64,000 nucleotides of DNA from NCBI GenBank assembly GCA_951804985.1, contig OX638131.1, forward strand, positions 2,294,001 to 2,358,000, written 5' to 3'. Of the stretch, positions 1 to 10,850 are shown piece after piece (positions within the stretch are counted from its first letter, which is position 1; every line of letters starts with the position of its first letter). The notes under the pieces were generated by a model. The model searched no databases, was not told the DNA's origin, and was given only the letters and a program-made list of their open reading frames with translations. The stretch is from Dryomyza anilis (lineage: Eukaryota > Arthropoda > Insecta > Diptera > Dryomyzidae). A program made the position numbers and the translations under genes.

Positions 1-290
1 GATATTGATGCGAGAACGATACTACTTACGATATCGAATCTGATTTCGGTCTAATATCGCTCGGCAAAACGTACTTAATTGCACGAAGATCGAAAATAAA
101 ACGATTCTAAATCGATATCACATCGAATAGTGTAATAATATGGACATTTATTAGAAAAATATTGCGATATCAATTTGAAACATGTTAAAATATCGTAGCA
201 TGTCATAGAATTGTTAAGTACGAACAATTTTAAAAATGAAGATCGAGAAAATTTCGATCATCAAAGAGCTCCGAGATTTGGCATACTGGT
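1..290 (+). mobile_element. GATATCG-rich TIR element, right part, cut by the window edge
   Basis: The segment is rich in GATATCG and TCGAAAA and ends at about 290 in a degraded terminal repeat: ATCAAAGAGCTCCGAGA, then TTGGCATACTGG. This matches the right end of the copies at 18,528-18,881 and 34,558-35,155. The left end lies outside the window. No open frame is visible, so it is a nonautonomous copy. Confidence 0.6.
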
Positions 291-1098
291 TTTATCATTA
301 CTATATCACAAACGGTTGACCAAATTGAATATACTCTTTCAGTTTTTGTAAAGAATATAGAAACGTTTTAAAAAAAAAACTGAATTTTAAATGAAAATTT
401 AGTTTTTCAAATTCAAAAAAGGAATTCATAACATTTTGAATGGTCGTATTTTGTAAAGACAAATACGAGAGATACAAAACTAGTTTTATTTTAAAATCAT
501 TTTTTTTAAATCAATAAAATCTATATTTATCTCTTCTAGATTTCAATTATTCAATAGCAAGTAAGAGTTTACAATCGAATTGAAAACGTTCGAGTAAATT
601 TTAACCAATCAAATTTGTTTTGTGTAGTCAAAATTTTGTATTTCGAAAGAAATTGAATTTTGAGATCATACAAAATTTACTACATTACTGCGACTTGTGT
701 TGATTCTCAATTTCCAATGTTTTGCTTCTATTAAAAACACTTGATAAGCGACTACATTGCGCTGCATCTGAACCTCTGAGGAATTTAAACTTGTGACAAC
801 GAACGACTACATTTTCAATTATTCCTGTCATATCGTCGCTGCACATTTCAATTTACAGTCCCAATCTGTGTTATTTATACGCGTTGCATGAAATGTTTCC
901 GTCGCGTCACCTATTATTTCGCTGATCCTCAACGTTTATTCAATTCAACTTAATTTTGTTTTCTTCAAGTTGTTATTTGTTGTACTTTAGAATCATGTTT
1001 GCGACCAACACAATTCCATTCAACTTGCCAATTATGCGCTCATTATTAAATCAAAGCGAATTTATATCTCCGTTCATCTGTCTGCAGCTGTCCGCTGT
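291..1098. other. AT-rich noncoding stretch, nothing recognised
   Basis: I see no convincing ORF, RNA gene or delimited repeat here. The short frame at 956-1153 is made by the pyrimidine-rich microsatellite at its end. Confidence 0.5.
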
Positions 1099-1142
1099 CC
1101 GTCTGTCTATCTGTCTGTCTCTCAGTCTGTCTGTCCGTCCAT
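1099..1142 (+). repeat. (TCTG)n microsatellite, imperfect
   Basis: Degenerate TCTG/TCCG repeats run through this stretch, with interruptions by TATC and CTCAG. Confidence 0.75.
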
Positions 1143-1841
1143 CTTTTCAGTAGCATCGTTTTCAGTTCATTTAAATCTGGTCGCCATCGGGTCCAGTGAT
1201 ACCACGAAGAAGGCGCAGTCATTACGGAATCTATGATCTGTGCTCATCTGATTTTATTGGCGCAAGTAGTTATTCTCTGGGGGCCTCTCAATCCTAACAG
1301 TTAATACGAATTGTGTTGTTCCGAGTCGCTCTGAAACTCAATCGACTTACTAAGTTTCAGCTTTAATAGACGTTACGTTGCATGCCAAAATGTCACTGGC
1401 CGGAACGTAAATGCAGTGTGAAGGAAATTTTTATGTTAGATTCGTAAGTAAGGCTAAGTTCCAGAGTAAAGACTCGACGCAGTGTTTTCTTGTTAAATAT
1501 ATACATTAAGTGTTTCAGAAATCCAACTTGGAAGTGCACAGATCTTTCCAGTTGTGAAAGACGTAAAGGAACGTGCACAATGTTGCCGATGCAAGATGGT
1601 AGGTTCCAAAAAATGTACATCGCATCGGCCGCTTTAAGAAAAGTAACACGTTTGAAAATGTTTCCATATAACGAATTCGATCTTAAAAACGTTTTTAATA
1701 TATGTATACATGGGGATGTATTATGTTTGCAATAGAATGGACACAATCTGTATAAATGCGTGGGTCTTAGTAAATATTAAAATTACAAAAAAAAAATGTG
1801 TTCCCAGCTAACACTGAATTTGACAGTTTCATGCAGAAAAT
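1143..1841. other. Unique noncoding DNA
   Basis: The base composition is moderate. Overlapping frames on both strands at 1,393-1,746 look like chance: no family motif, no splice signals and no codon bias. Confidence 0.4.
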
Positions 1842-1856
1842 ACGTCATTCAAGTAA

Positions 1857-2177
1857 TATAATAATAATAGTTTGGCGCTACAGTCCTATAAGGACTTAGG
1901 CCGAGCTCTCTCACCATTGTGAGCTGTGCGTGTTATATTTGTTGACTACAAATATAACACGTGGTGGGACCTACAGTTTATTGCCGAATCCGAACGGCGG
2001 ATGAGAGCTTTTCATAGGCAATGTTTTACTCTCGTAGGTTTGCCATTTACTGCCGAGAGGTAGCGCGGTATAGAAAAAAGTTTCTATGAAAATATGTTGT
2101 TAGCCTCAGTCCAGCCTTGAACCGGGGACCATTCGGCTCGTAGTCCAACGCACTAACCACTGAGTTACCGCGGCTAC
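1857..2177 (-). mobile_element. tRNA-derived SINE, copy 1
   Basis: On the minus strand it starts with a tRNA-like head (GTAGCCGCGGTAACTCAGTG) holding a pol III A-box-like block, then a B-box-like GGTTCAAGGCTGG. A body of about 200 bp and a 3' (ATT)n tail follow. It is flanked by a 15-bp direct repeat, ACGTCATTCAAGTAA, at 1,842-1,856 and 2,178-2,192, a clear target-site duplication. Two more copies lie at 26,885-27,168 and 34,057-34,378. This copy differs by a short palindromic change near GTGTTATATTTG. An intact tRNA gene is excluded by the long body and repeated structure. I infer mobilisation by a LINE. Confidence 0.88.
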
Positions 2178-2417
2178 ACGTCATTCAAGTAAGTTATTAA
2201 AAACATGTTTCAGAACAGTTTCAGAACAGTCAGCATTAATTTATTTGAAATAAAATTCAATGATATTTCGATTGTTTTAATTCAATTCAGAATATAATTT
2301 TCTGAGGTATTTATTGGGTTGTTTGTTAGTTCATAAAGGAATATAAAGGTACACAAAAATAAAAAATATAAAATGAAATTTATTTATTTGTCTGAAATAA
2401 TTGTTAATTTACCCCAG

Positions 2418-2825
2418 GCAAAATTTATGGCATTTTCCGTAATATTTCGGGCATATTTCTAGCAAACACACAGATATTTTCGGAAGTGAATAGCAGACTA
2501 CCAATGTTTTTGGTACAGACAAAAAAGGTGTTTTCCTCCGTGAAGAGCATGATAAAGCACGAGATATAGAAATTCACGTAAAACAAAAAAAGGCAAGGAA
2601 AAACACGAAAAATAATATATTATTCCAAAATTAAATTTGGTACTGTTTTTTTCATTTAATAGAACAATACAACAACAATTTTAAGTCAAGGTTAAGATAC
2701 CACGAAAAAACAAATTTTTAAAGAGACAGATATTGGATGCACGGACACTTTAAAAACTATCACGTACGACAATTTACACGCACAAATTTCCGAGCGTGAA
2801 ACGAAAAAAGCACGGCACGCGCCCA
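2418..2825 (+). repeat. Dispersed GCACG-rich repeat, copy 1
   Basis: It carries GATAAAGCACGAGAT, AAAAACACGAAAAATAAT, a TACTGTTTT block, GGTTAAGATACCA, and ends in AAAAAGCACGGCACGCGCCC. The same blocks in the same order recur at 43,590-44,190, so this is a dispersed element. The part at 2,418-2,500 also resembles the repeats at 5,856-6,387 and 10,851-11,655. No ORF is visible. Confidence 0.6.
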
Positions 2826-3175
2826 TCTCTACTTGTTCAAAAAGTTTTTATAAACATTTTTTGAGAGAATAAATAATTTTCTTGATTTTTAAATACATGG
2901 AGAATGCAGTAAAAAATGCATATGGGCATTTACTGGGGTTCCGGACGGGACATTACTACGTTTAAAACTTTAATATCTCGAGAGAAAATTAATGAATTTA
3001 CTTTATTTTTTCTTGTGCATGTAGTATTTAAATAGGATTAAATATCTGCAAAAAATTTGAGAATTCAATACGGTAGATCAAAATATATAAATGAAAAAAA
3101 CGAAAAACGAAAAAAAACGGAAGTGCATGTCGAGGTTCATATGGAAATTCCAAAAAGTCAGCGAATTATGCGAAC

Positions 3176-3780
3176 AAATTAATTTTTTAAATTATTTTAG
3201 AAAATAGCTGAAATCATTGCTTTATTTGTATATTTACACATTGTTTCCGAAGTTTATAGTTTTTTCATACACCCAGAAAAAAATACTATATAAATAATAG
3301 TTTTTTACTATTAAAAATAATCAATAGGATAAATTATTATTTTAATTGGAAAATACCATTAAATACTAGAAAATACCATGACATTGCCATTGAGTTTATA
3401 TGAGAAGATTTATTTTTTGTGTACTATTAAATCAATAATTGTCCTATTGACCAATTTTAATTTGAGGGATTTGAGGGAATTTTTTTCTGGGTGTAATAAA
3501 TCACAGATAAAATCCGGACGAGACAAAAAATTCCGTAAAGATATTATCTGTATGACTTTTATTCTAAAAATACTTTTGGCGTACAATATATTTTTTTGAA
3601 TTATCTCAGAATATAGCTGAGACAATTTACTTTATTTTTATTCTTATACACTTTGTTCCTAAAGTTTATAGTTATTTCGCAATAAATCACAGAATAATTC
3701 CGGATGTTCTGTATGAAAATATGCACTACGATTTTTTTCTAAAAATAATTTTAAACCTGATAATATTAATAATCATAACT
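3176..3780 (+). repeat. Tandem duplication of a ~185-bp unit, first unit split by a MITE
   Basis: The unit runs from an AATTATTTTAGAAAATAGCTGA-like block through GTTTATAGTT to AAATCACAGA and CTAAAAATA. Copy one is 3,176-3,269 plus 3,494-3,587. Copy two is about 3,588-3,780. The second copy lacks the insertion and so serves as an empty site. Confidence 0.65.
3270..3493 (+). mobile_element. TA-flanked MITE (ends CACCCAG/CTGGGTG), copy 1
   Basis: It is 224 bp, begins CACCCAGAAAAAAAT and ends ATTTTTTTCTGGGTG, an inverted repeat of about 15 bp. TA dinucleotides flank both sides (3,268-3,269 and 3,494-3,495). The interior has TCAATAGGATAAATTATTA and its near inverse. The paralogous uninterrupted site at about 3,678-3,690 has a single dinucleotide at the insertion point, which supports a 2-bp duplication as for Tc1/mariner-type elements. 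It has no coding capacity. Confidence 0.88.
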
Positions 3781-5050
3781 ACGAAATAAGAAGTTTTTTA
3801 AGGTTTTTATTTTTTTTTTTGCGAAAAAAAAATTTTTTTTTTGATATTTTTTTACACTTTTGGTACTCAAAGTTCCGGACGTGACAGATTTCGAATAGGT
3901 GTCAACAATTTTGAATTTTTGAAAATATCGAGGAAATTCTGGTATAGAAACAGAGGATTCAACTCTATTTTGTTAATTTAATTTTATAATAAATGTATTC
4001 TTTGGTTACGTACGTGACAATAGATACCCTTATACAAAAATCCAAAGTTGTCCCTTATTTTAATTTCAATGCATATTTTTGAGCTTTAAAAATATTAATT
4101 GAGGTTGTCTGCAAAAACAGAAATAATAATTTGTATTTGTATTTCTTTCAAATTATTTAATTTGGTTACTCAAAGTACATGAAAAATTGGTATATTTACA
4201 AGTTGTATAGTAACGTAACTTTATGAGTATTTTTTTATACGTTATCGTTAACCGAATAGAATTTTATTATCAGATATTTAGAATCACATATTTTAGATTC
4301 CAAATCCACCGTTATTTCAAAGATTTGAGCATTTAGAATTGTTCGGTCGTGGTAATGCCCATATGTAGTAATTTGTTTCGTAAAGATAAATAAAATCAAA
4401 ATGTAGTAAAACAATTGCCAATGTAGAAATTAAACTAAATATTTTGTACATTTAAATGAATACAAAATGCAGTTATTTTAAATACAAATGTATTACATTT
4501 TTTTTTTTCAATCTAGTAAAATTATGTAATTTTTTTTAATACGAAACCAACAACCTCAACAAAATACACATGTATTTATTTTGCAGACATTTTTTTTTAA
4601 TACACTTCTTTTTGGTGTATTATATCAAAATCATGAGTTGCTTAGTGCTGTAATTGGCAGATGAAAAATAAAAAACAAAGCTTTGTTTGAAAAACTATAA
4701 ACTATTCATATTTTGTCGAATAACATAGTTTGTTTGTAAATTCGACTAACAATTAATACACATAAATGTACAAATAAAAATACCTATGAAGAAATATAAT
4801 TCAGAAGTAAATTTAACCGAAACGGTTTTGTAGTTTGGCGCCCTCTAAATATTCCGTTTGTTTAAATGTTTGCGTGAACCCACCGAAATGATTGACAGGC
4901 ATTGTTTTCGCAGAGCGGCGCTGTTTCAACATGGAGTAATTACGACAAAGTCACCGGTAACAATTCACACTGCCATCATGTCCGTCCGTTCATCCATCAT
5001 TTGCATAGTGCAAACAGGAGGCAACATTTTGGAAACTATTTTCCATAACA
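3781..5050. other. AT-rich noncoding DNA with poly-T runs
   Basis: Long T and A homopolymers occur at 3,800-3,850 and 4,500-4,530. No gene or bounded repeat is recognised. The left part of a 123-codon frame (4,858-5,229) starts here without any family motif. Confidence 0.45.
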
Positions 5051-5660
5051 ATGCACGAAACTGCACCTTCACTGTCAAAAGATCACGTGGTGGTAGTGTT
5101 AGTGGTGGCGGTACGGTTACCGCGCCATTCTATTTGGATCAGGTGCTAATGTATGCAGCGCGTCGGCTCAAACGGACCCAACTACGTCGACGACGACGAC
5201 AGCCACAAAGAAAGCCAGCCAACTTATGAGGAACGCAATTATCGTCATTAGAGTTTTCTTTTGTTGTATCTGTAATTGTGGCATGGCGATCTTTTAGTTG
5301 CGGCTTGTTGAATATCGATGCACGCTATAATTTAAAAAATGCTGTTTTCATGCCTTTGAATGGCCTGGCATGGCCCGGTCGGCCTGCTGCCCGTGTGCAC
5401 AACCATTGTTCACAAATTCATCAATTGTTTATGCTTTTCATATTTTCCAGTTACCTTTCTGTTACCGTCAGCGAACAATAAAAGTCATGCTCAAGAAATG
5501 ATTATGTTTCACTTTTCAAGAGTTTAGTCAACAACTGCAACATTAAATTATGACGCCGTGCCGCCATTACCTCCGACCGACCGACCGCCATTATAAGAAC
5601 CGTAACACTGTAGTCTGTTGCAAGGCACCACTTGAATGGATCCCAAATGCCGACAGTAGG
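5051..5660. other. G+C-richer unique island
   Basis: The composition changes abruptly from the flanks and includes GTGGTGGC, CGACGACGACGAC and CCGACCGACCGACC runs. A frame ending at 5,229 is Arg-rich only because of the CGA repeat. I infer conserved noncoding, possibly regulatory, DNA and cannot support a gene. Confidence 0.3.
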
Positions 5661-5855
5661 AGGTGATAGTCATTATTATGGTAAAAACTAACATTTATGG
5701 ACATTTAAATAATAGCCAAACTATTGCCAATCCGAATTAGGTAAGTATCTCTGTACAAAATTATCGGTATGTCTAGAAACATTAATTCGAAATATTTTAA
5801 ACAGAATATTTCGAATAAAAGTCGACGATTGCTTCAAATGCTAAATATTTTCTGC

Positions 5856-6387
5856 CCGTTTCCCAAATATGCCGGGAATCTACCATTAAACATTCACTAA
5901 ACCTTCCGAGACAAAATGTCTGGTATCATCGAAAATATTTCCGAGAAACACACGGTTAAATGGAAGCTTTTTCGTAGACAAAGTTGAAGTTTGTATCAAA
6001 ATCTGTCCGTACCAAAAAAATGGAGAGTACTAAACGTATATCATTAAGAATATTTGCTAATCTACCATACGATTTCAAAGAGATAACATTTATCTTTATG
6101 TATGTCAGAAGTATGCCCTAAATATTAAATAAAATGTCCAAAACTTTATTTAAGACGGATTTTTTATCAAATTCTGCAAATTCTTTGCCCGTTTCCAAAT
6201 ATGCCGTGAATCTGTCTTTCAAATTTTATAAAATTAACACTACCGAATATCTTTCATTTATCTATGTGTTCGCCGAAAATATACCCGAAATAGTTTTGTA
6301 AAATGGCACAAATCTTGTGTCAGCAATTTTAAACAATTGAAATATCCGAGAATTTAATTCATAGAAAATAAACAACTTCTCCAGGAA
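5856..6387 (+). repeat. Diverged copies of the TGCCCGTTTCCCAAATATGCC repeat
   Basis: Two stretches (about 5,856-6,000 and 6,165-6,330) share TGCCCGTTTCC, AAATATGCC, GTGAATCT, ATTTATCT and GAAATA blocks with the array at 10,851-11,655, at lower identity. Confidence 0.5.
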
Positions 6388-6398
6388 ACCAAATACTA

Positions 6399-6625
6399 GG
6401 TTAGGTTAGTAAGGGGGTGCTGCTGAAATCTATCAGCAAACACTCACGGGGCCTAGTGGTCCATTGTGTTCCCTTTTTTCTGTGTGGTAACTATATTGTG
6501 TTGACAACTGTGGGTTAGTTTCTTCGAAACCAATCTAATCTTCTTACGAACCCTAGCAGATTTTCAATTGGAACTTCTACTATTTCTTCCAGTTCTCCAA
6601 AGATCCTGTTCCCCATGTACTGCCC
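6399..6625 (-). mobile_element. 5'-truncated I/Jockey-like LINE, 3' end
   Basis: On the minus strand a frame enters at 6,625 and reads through YMGNRIFGELEEIVEV, then LLGFVRRLDWF, to a stop. This resembles the C-terminal tail after the RNase H region of I/Jockey-group ORF2 proteins (LEE..., LL.FI..TGWF). A short 3' UTR follows, ending in a CTAACCTAACC tail. An 11-bp direct repeat, ACCAAATACTA, flanks it at 6,388-6,398 and 6,626-6,636. Only about 34 codons survive, the usual result of incomplete reverse transcription, so it is inactive. The clade is inferred from the protein tail alone. Confidence 0.82.
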
Positions 6626-6636
6626 ACCAAATACTA

Positions 6637-7870
6637 ACAGAGCGATATCTTTTATATGCCAAGGTTGTCGATTTCGATATTCTACAATGATACAAAAATA
6701 CTGGATGTATTCTTTCATATTCATTCTATCTAATCTCACATACAATGATATCGCTATTTTAATCGTTAAATATATCGTTTCAAAATTACCATATTCGATA
6801 ATCTACAATGAGACAAAAAAGATGGAGATATCCGGAAAATTTATTGTACTATCAGATAATTTAATTTATATAGATAGTTGTACCCAATTTGTGTTTTTTT
6901 CAGAGAACCTCAACCCTAGTAGAAATTTTACCAAGGTCATGATCGGAAACTGATCATTGTATTTTTACCTTGTCATAACCCGACCAGTAACATGAAAAAC
7001 ATGATTTGGTCATGATCATGTTATCCCTAATTGGTAATTCGGTTCTCGAAAAAATATAATTTTTATATTTTTGAACAAAACAGTCCACTTCGGCCAGTAT
7101 AAAGAAAAATTCATTCATAGATACCAGTGTTATATGAAAGATCAGAAAAGTCCGATGATGCCCATTTTCAATCCCATTCAGACTAGATGTCTAAGTAATC
7201 AGACTACGGAGTTTAATTGATTTACCTTTAATTTTAAAGTTGACTTTAAATTGTCTATGATTATGCGCCAATATCTCTAACAATATCTTTCATATGTCGA
7301 TGTTGCCGATTTCGATATTCTACAATGAGACGAAAAAGATGAGCGTATCCAAGCAAATAAAAAAATATTGCTATTATCGTCATTAAATATTTCGAATGTT
7401 TATATCGTTGCTGAGAATTTATATGGCTCAAGCGCCAGTATTGGGGGAATTGAGTTAGGAATTAAATATATATATATGTCGTATGTATTATCTTTCTTAT
7501 TGCGTTTTCACTTTTTCGATCATATCTGAAATATTCAGCATCGACTGTGCTCCAAATCGTAAATTTGCTCCTATTTTAACGCATTGCAAGTCTTCTCTAT
7601 CGTTTTTCTCGAAATCGACTCAATACCGTTTGAGCCAAATAAATTCTCAGGTGACAATATATCAAAATTACCATTTTCGAAAGTCTACAATAACTTAAAA
7701 GTGATAGTATTGTCTATCCAATCATATTATATCGTCACTGTCATGCCAAAGGTGTAATTTTTGATACTTGAGTTTTATAACATTTTTAATGTAGTTTTTC
7801 CTCAAGTATACCAAAATGGTTTGGGTTTTGTTGGATATTTTTTTAGCTAGAAAAGACAAAACCAAAAGGG
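6637..7870. other. AT-rich noncoding DNA with a CTAGTAGAAATTT repeat end
   Basis: At 6,916-7,040, CTAGTAGAAATTTTACC is followed by GATCATTG and CGACCAG blocks shared with 13,870-14,060 and 22,688-22,810. Similar phrases (TTTCGATATTCTACAATGA) occur at 6,672 and 7,309, hinting at an old duplication. No gene is visible. Confidence 0.4.
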
Positions 7871-8211
7871 CGAATTCGAAAAATTGAAAATCTTGTCATG
7901 CCAAAGGGCAAATATTTTCGTTTTTAGGTCAAAACTTATTATTGGTACAAGATAAAATAGTGGTGTAAAGGCATGATTTGTTTATTTTTAAAGCACCTAT
8001 CGATTGTCATCATTATTTTTAGAATTTTTGTTATTAGCAGAAAATATTTGGAAGATTATTTTTAAATAATAATGCCAATCTATAGTGCTTTAAAAATAAA
8101 CAATTATGACTTTACACTACTATTTTATCTTGTACTAATAAAGAGTTATGACCTAAAAACGAAAATATTCGCCATTTTGGCATGTTAAGATTTTCAATTT
8201 TTCGATTTTTA
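7871..8211. mobile_element. Foldback element, palindrome 1
   Basis: Two inverted arms of about 150 bp each flank a short spacer near 8,030-8,060. Left-arm blocks GAAAAATTGAAAATCTTG, ATGCCAAA, AATATTTTCGTTTTTAGGTC, AAGATAAAATAGT and AAAGCACCTAT reappear reverse-complemented and in mirror order on the right. No ORF is present. It is likely a nonautonomous DNA transposon or foldback. Confidence 0.8.
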
Positions 8212-8460
8212 TCGTTTTTTTGCTTTAACTCTTTATTAGTTTAAGATAAAAAAGTGGTGTAAACGCATTATTTTTTTTTGTTTTTTAAAGCACCTATCGA
8301 TTGGCATCATTATTTAAAAATATTTTGCAAAACATTTTACTTGCATATTAATGTTTGGCAAATTGTTTTTAAATAATAATGCCAATCGAAAGGTTCTTTA
8401 AAATCAAACAATGAATGCCTTTACATCAGCAAAAAAACAAAAATATTTGCGTTTTGGTCA
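8212..8460. mobile_element. Foldback element, palindrome 2, abutting the first
   Basis: Its left arm (AACTCTTTATTAGT, AAGATAAAAAAGTGGTGTAAA, AAAGCACCTATCGATTGGCAT) is a relative of the left arm of palindrome 1. Its right arm (AATAATGCCAATCGAAAGG, GCCTTTACATCA) is the inverse. Two related hairpins stand head to tail. Confidence 0.7.
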
Positions 8461-8670
8461 GGATATAGCCACACAAAATCCATATTTATAATGCAGTAAG
8501 TTGTCGAAATTCAATGATATTTTATATACGTTATAATAATTGATAAATAATCTGAAATAACAAAAAATAATTGAAAAAATAATAATTTTTAATTATTTTT
8601 AAATCACTTCAAACTTTAAAATTTGATTTCCCAATATTTATAAAAATGCATATTCGCCTCTTTGGAATGA

Positions 8671-8882
8671 CACTCTCAGAAAAAAAGACTATAAAATCAA
8701 TAGGTTTTTGCTATTAAATTTAGTCAATTGGATAAATTATTATTTTAATATGTAAATCTCATTAAATACTACAAAATACTATTAAATTGTTTTTGTGTTT
8801 ACATGAAAATATTAATTTTTTGTATACTATTGAATCAATAATTGTCCTATTGACCAATTTTAATAGGATGTTTTTCGGAGTG
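8671..8882 (+). mobile_element. TA-MITE family, copy 2 (mutated ends)
   Basis: It starts CACTCTCAGAAAAAAAGAC and ends TTTTTCGGAGTG. The interior AATTGTCCTATTGACCAATT and GGATAAATTATTATTTTAAT match the other copies. It is 212 bp. Confidence 0.78.
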
Positions 8883-8889
8883 CAGTGAC

Positions 8890-9290
8890 GATATACAGAA
8901 AGGCATTGCTATTTTAGTAGTAAAGAATCTGTATATGTACTTAATACCATTTTCGAAAACCTATAATAATACGAAAAGGATGGGAATAAGTCCCAGCTAT
9001 ATAAATAGATTTGTTTATTTAGTAGGTAAAGATATTGTAATTATATTGAATATTTATCAAAAAACATATCGGAAGAATCCTTTTTAAATACCCAATGTTT
9101 GTATAAGATTAAAATCCATTTAGCAATATCAAAATGATGCTACATAAAGATGTTTTAAGTTATTTTAAAAAGAAATGCAAATATAAACGTAACATGAGAT
9201 GATGCAATTTCTGCCCAAAAGTGATTGTTTGAAACAAGCTAATCTTACCAATAGCAGAGAAGCGAAAACAACGCGAATGGTGGGTGCTCT
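8890..9290. other. AT-rich noncoding stretch
   Basis: Nothing recognised. Confidence 0.35.
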
Positions 9291-10560
9291 AGTTCCGTAG
9301 GAAGTGCTCATGTAAATCTAGAACACAATCTCTCCGCAATTTGACCTCATAACGAGTAACATTATGCGACCGGAGCCGTATGGCTCTGCGGTTCTATGCG
9401 GTTGTAGATAATCTCTGTGAAGAACTTAATATCCTTAATTTCAATTGTTCCACCATAAGTAACTGGTGAAGGATTCGGCAGCAACTGGGCATATATTGTA
9501 TGCTGTTGCTTGGCGATAGGAGATGCGGTTTCTTATCGATTTCGATAGGTTTGTACACGATGAGGCTTCTTAACCGAAAAGTGTTTTCTTAGTAGTTAAT
9601 CCCCCAAAATGGCCTCTTCGCGTTGGCATCTGCCTGCCTGCCGTCCTGCCTGCCTGCGATTGTTGTTAACGATGATACTTTGCCGTTAATCCAATGAAGA
9701 GATACTTTTGCGTAAGTATTTCCAACGAAACTATAGTTCAAATAATTTATCATTCTATTAGATCAGTATAAAAAATGCTTTTTAGGTTTTGAGTACTCTT
9801 GGACAATTTCCACGACTCTTGTAATAACAGCAGGAACTGCGGCGGCTGTGTGAAAATTTAGCGCAAAGAACAACGCCAAAGCCATGGAAAAATGTTTGGG
9901 AACAAAAGTAAATGGAGTCATTGATTCCACGTGGTTGCGTCTAATTGAAGTTAAGTTGCCAACGCGTATGCGAAGAGTGATGCGAGAGGCCAGGCCATGA
10001 CCTTCTCAAGGAGCAGCCTTCGGCAGATCTTGAGGGTGACTTTTGCACAGTTCAAGTACTGTGCGAATATTATTGGAACAGCTTTTCGGGCATTGTTCCC
10101 AAAGTACTTCAGGAACGCGTGAATTTCGAGTGTCGACTGCAGGGAGTCAGTGAGAGCGAGTGAGAGTATCGTCGCCTGCGCATTAGATACTTCAGATGCA
10201 TGCTCGCCGAATGGAGTGGAGTGGCTCTCATCAGCGGGAGTTTGGATCCTGAAGTCAGCAATAACGTTGCTAGGTTTACAAACTATTTGGACTAATTGGA
10301 CGTCTGTCGCTAACAACAGATTTCGGACAACAATTCGTTAATTCGTACCATGTTTCGCAGTGCACAAAGTCAAGGGAAGCGCAGACCTTGCAGCCCACAC
10401 AACGACAATCGAATTATTTCTGTAGATGCTGCCACAATTAAATAAAATCTTCGTCATCGTGAATTTAACTTCCCGTTTAAAGCACTCTTCATTTAATTAA
10501 GTCATTGAATGTGTGGCCAGTTTCTATGCGGGAGCCATACAAATGCCGTATGCGATTCAC
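9291..10560. other. G+C-richer unique island
   Basis: It contains a (TGCC)n run at about 9,627-9,656 and overlapping frames on both strands at 9,951-10,341 (the minus frame is 121 codons). I find no family motif in either, and no clear splice sites. It may be regulatory or a fast-evolving exon; I cannot decide. Confidence 0.3.
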
Positions 10561-10850
10561 CGGGGAAATGTGGTATTTAAAAACGTAATTCTTGGATATT
10601 TTTGTGAAAACTACTTTGGGTTTAACACTGTCTTAGTAATTTAGGATAATTTGTAAAAATGAAATGCAAATTAAAAAAAAAACAAATTTTTCGGTCTAAC
10701 ACTCTATAAAGTTTAGAGTTGTCGATAAAGTTAAGAATAATTTTGGAGTTTGTATCAAACTTAATAAATGCCAAAATGTTGCCTTGAAAATAACTCCAAA
10801 TTTCAATACGCTCCTCATAAACTTCCATTTGTCTGTGTTTTTGCATTTTT

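Noticed and set aside
4858..5229. A 123-codon frame with an Arg-rich end
   Set aside because: The Arg run is a CGA simple repeat; no motif, no splice sites, low-quality start.
9951..10341. Overlapping frames on opposite strands
   Set aside because: Neither shows a domain. Overlap on both strands fits G+C-richer noncoding DNA.
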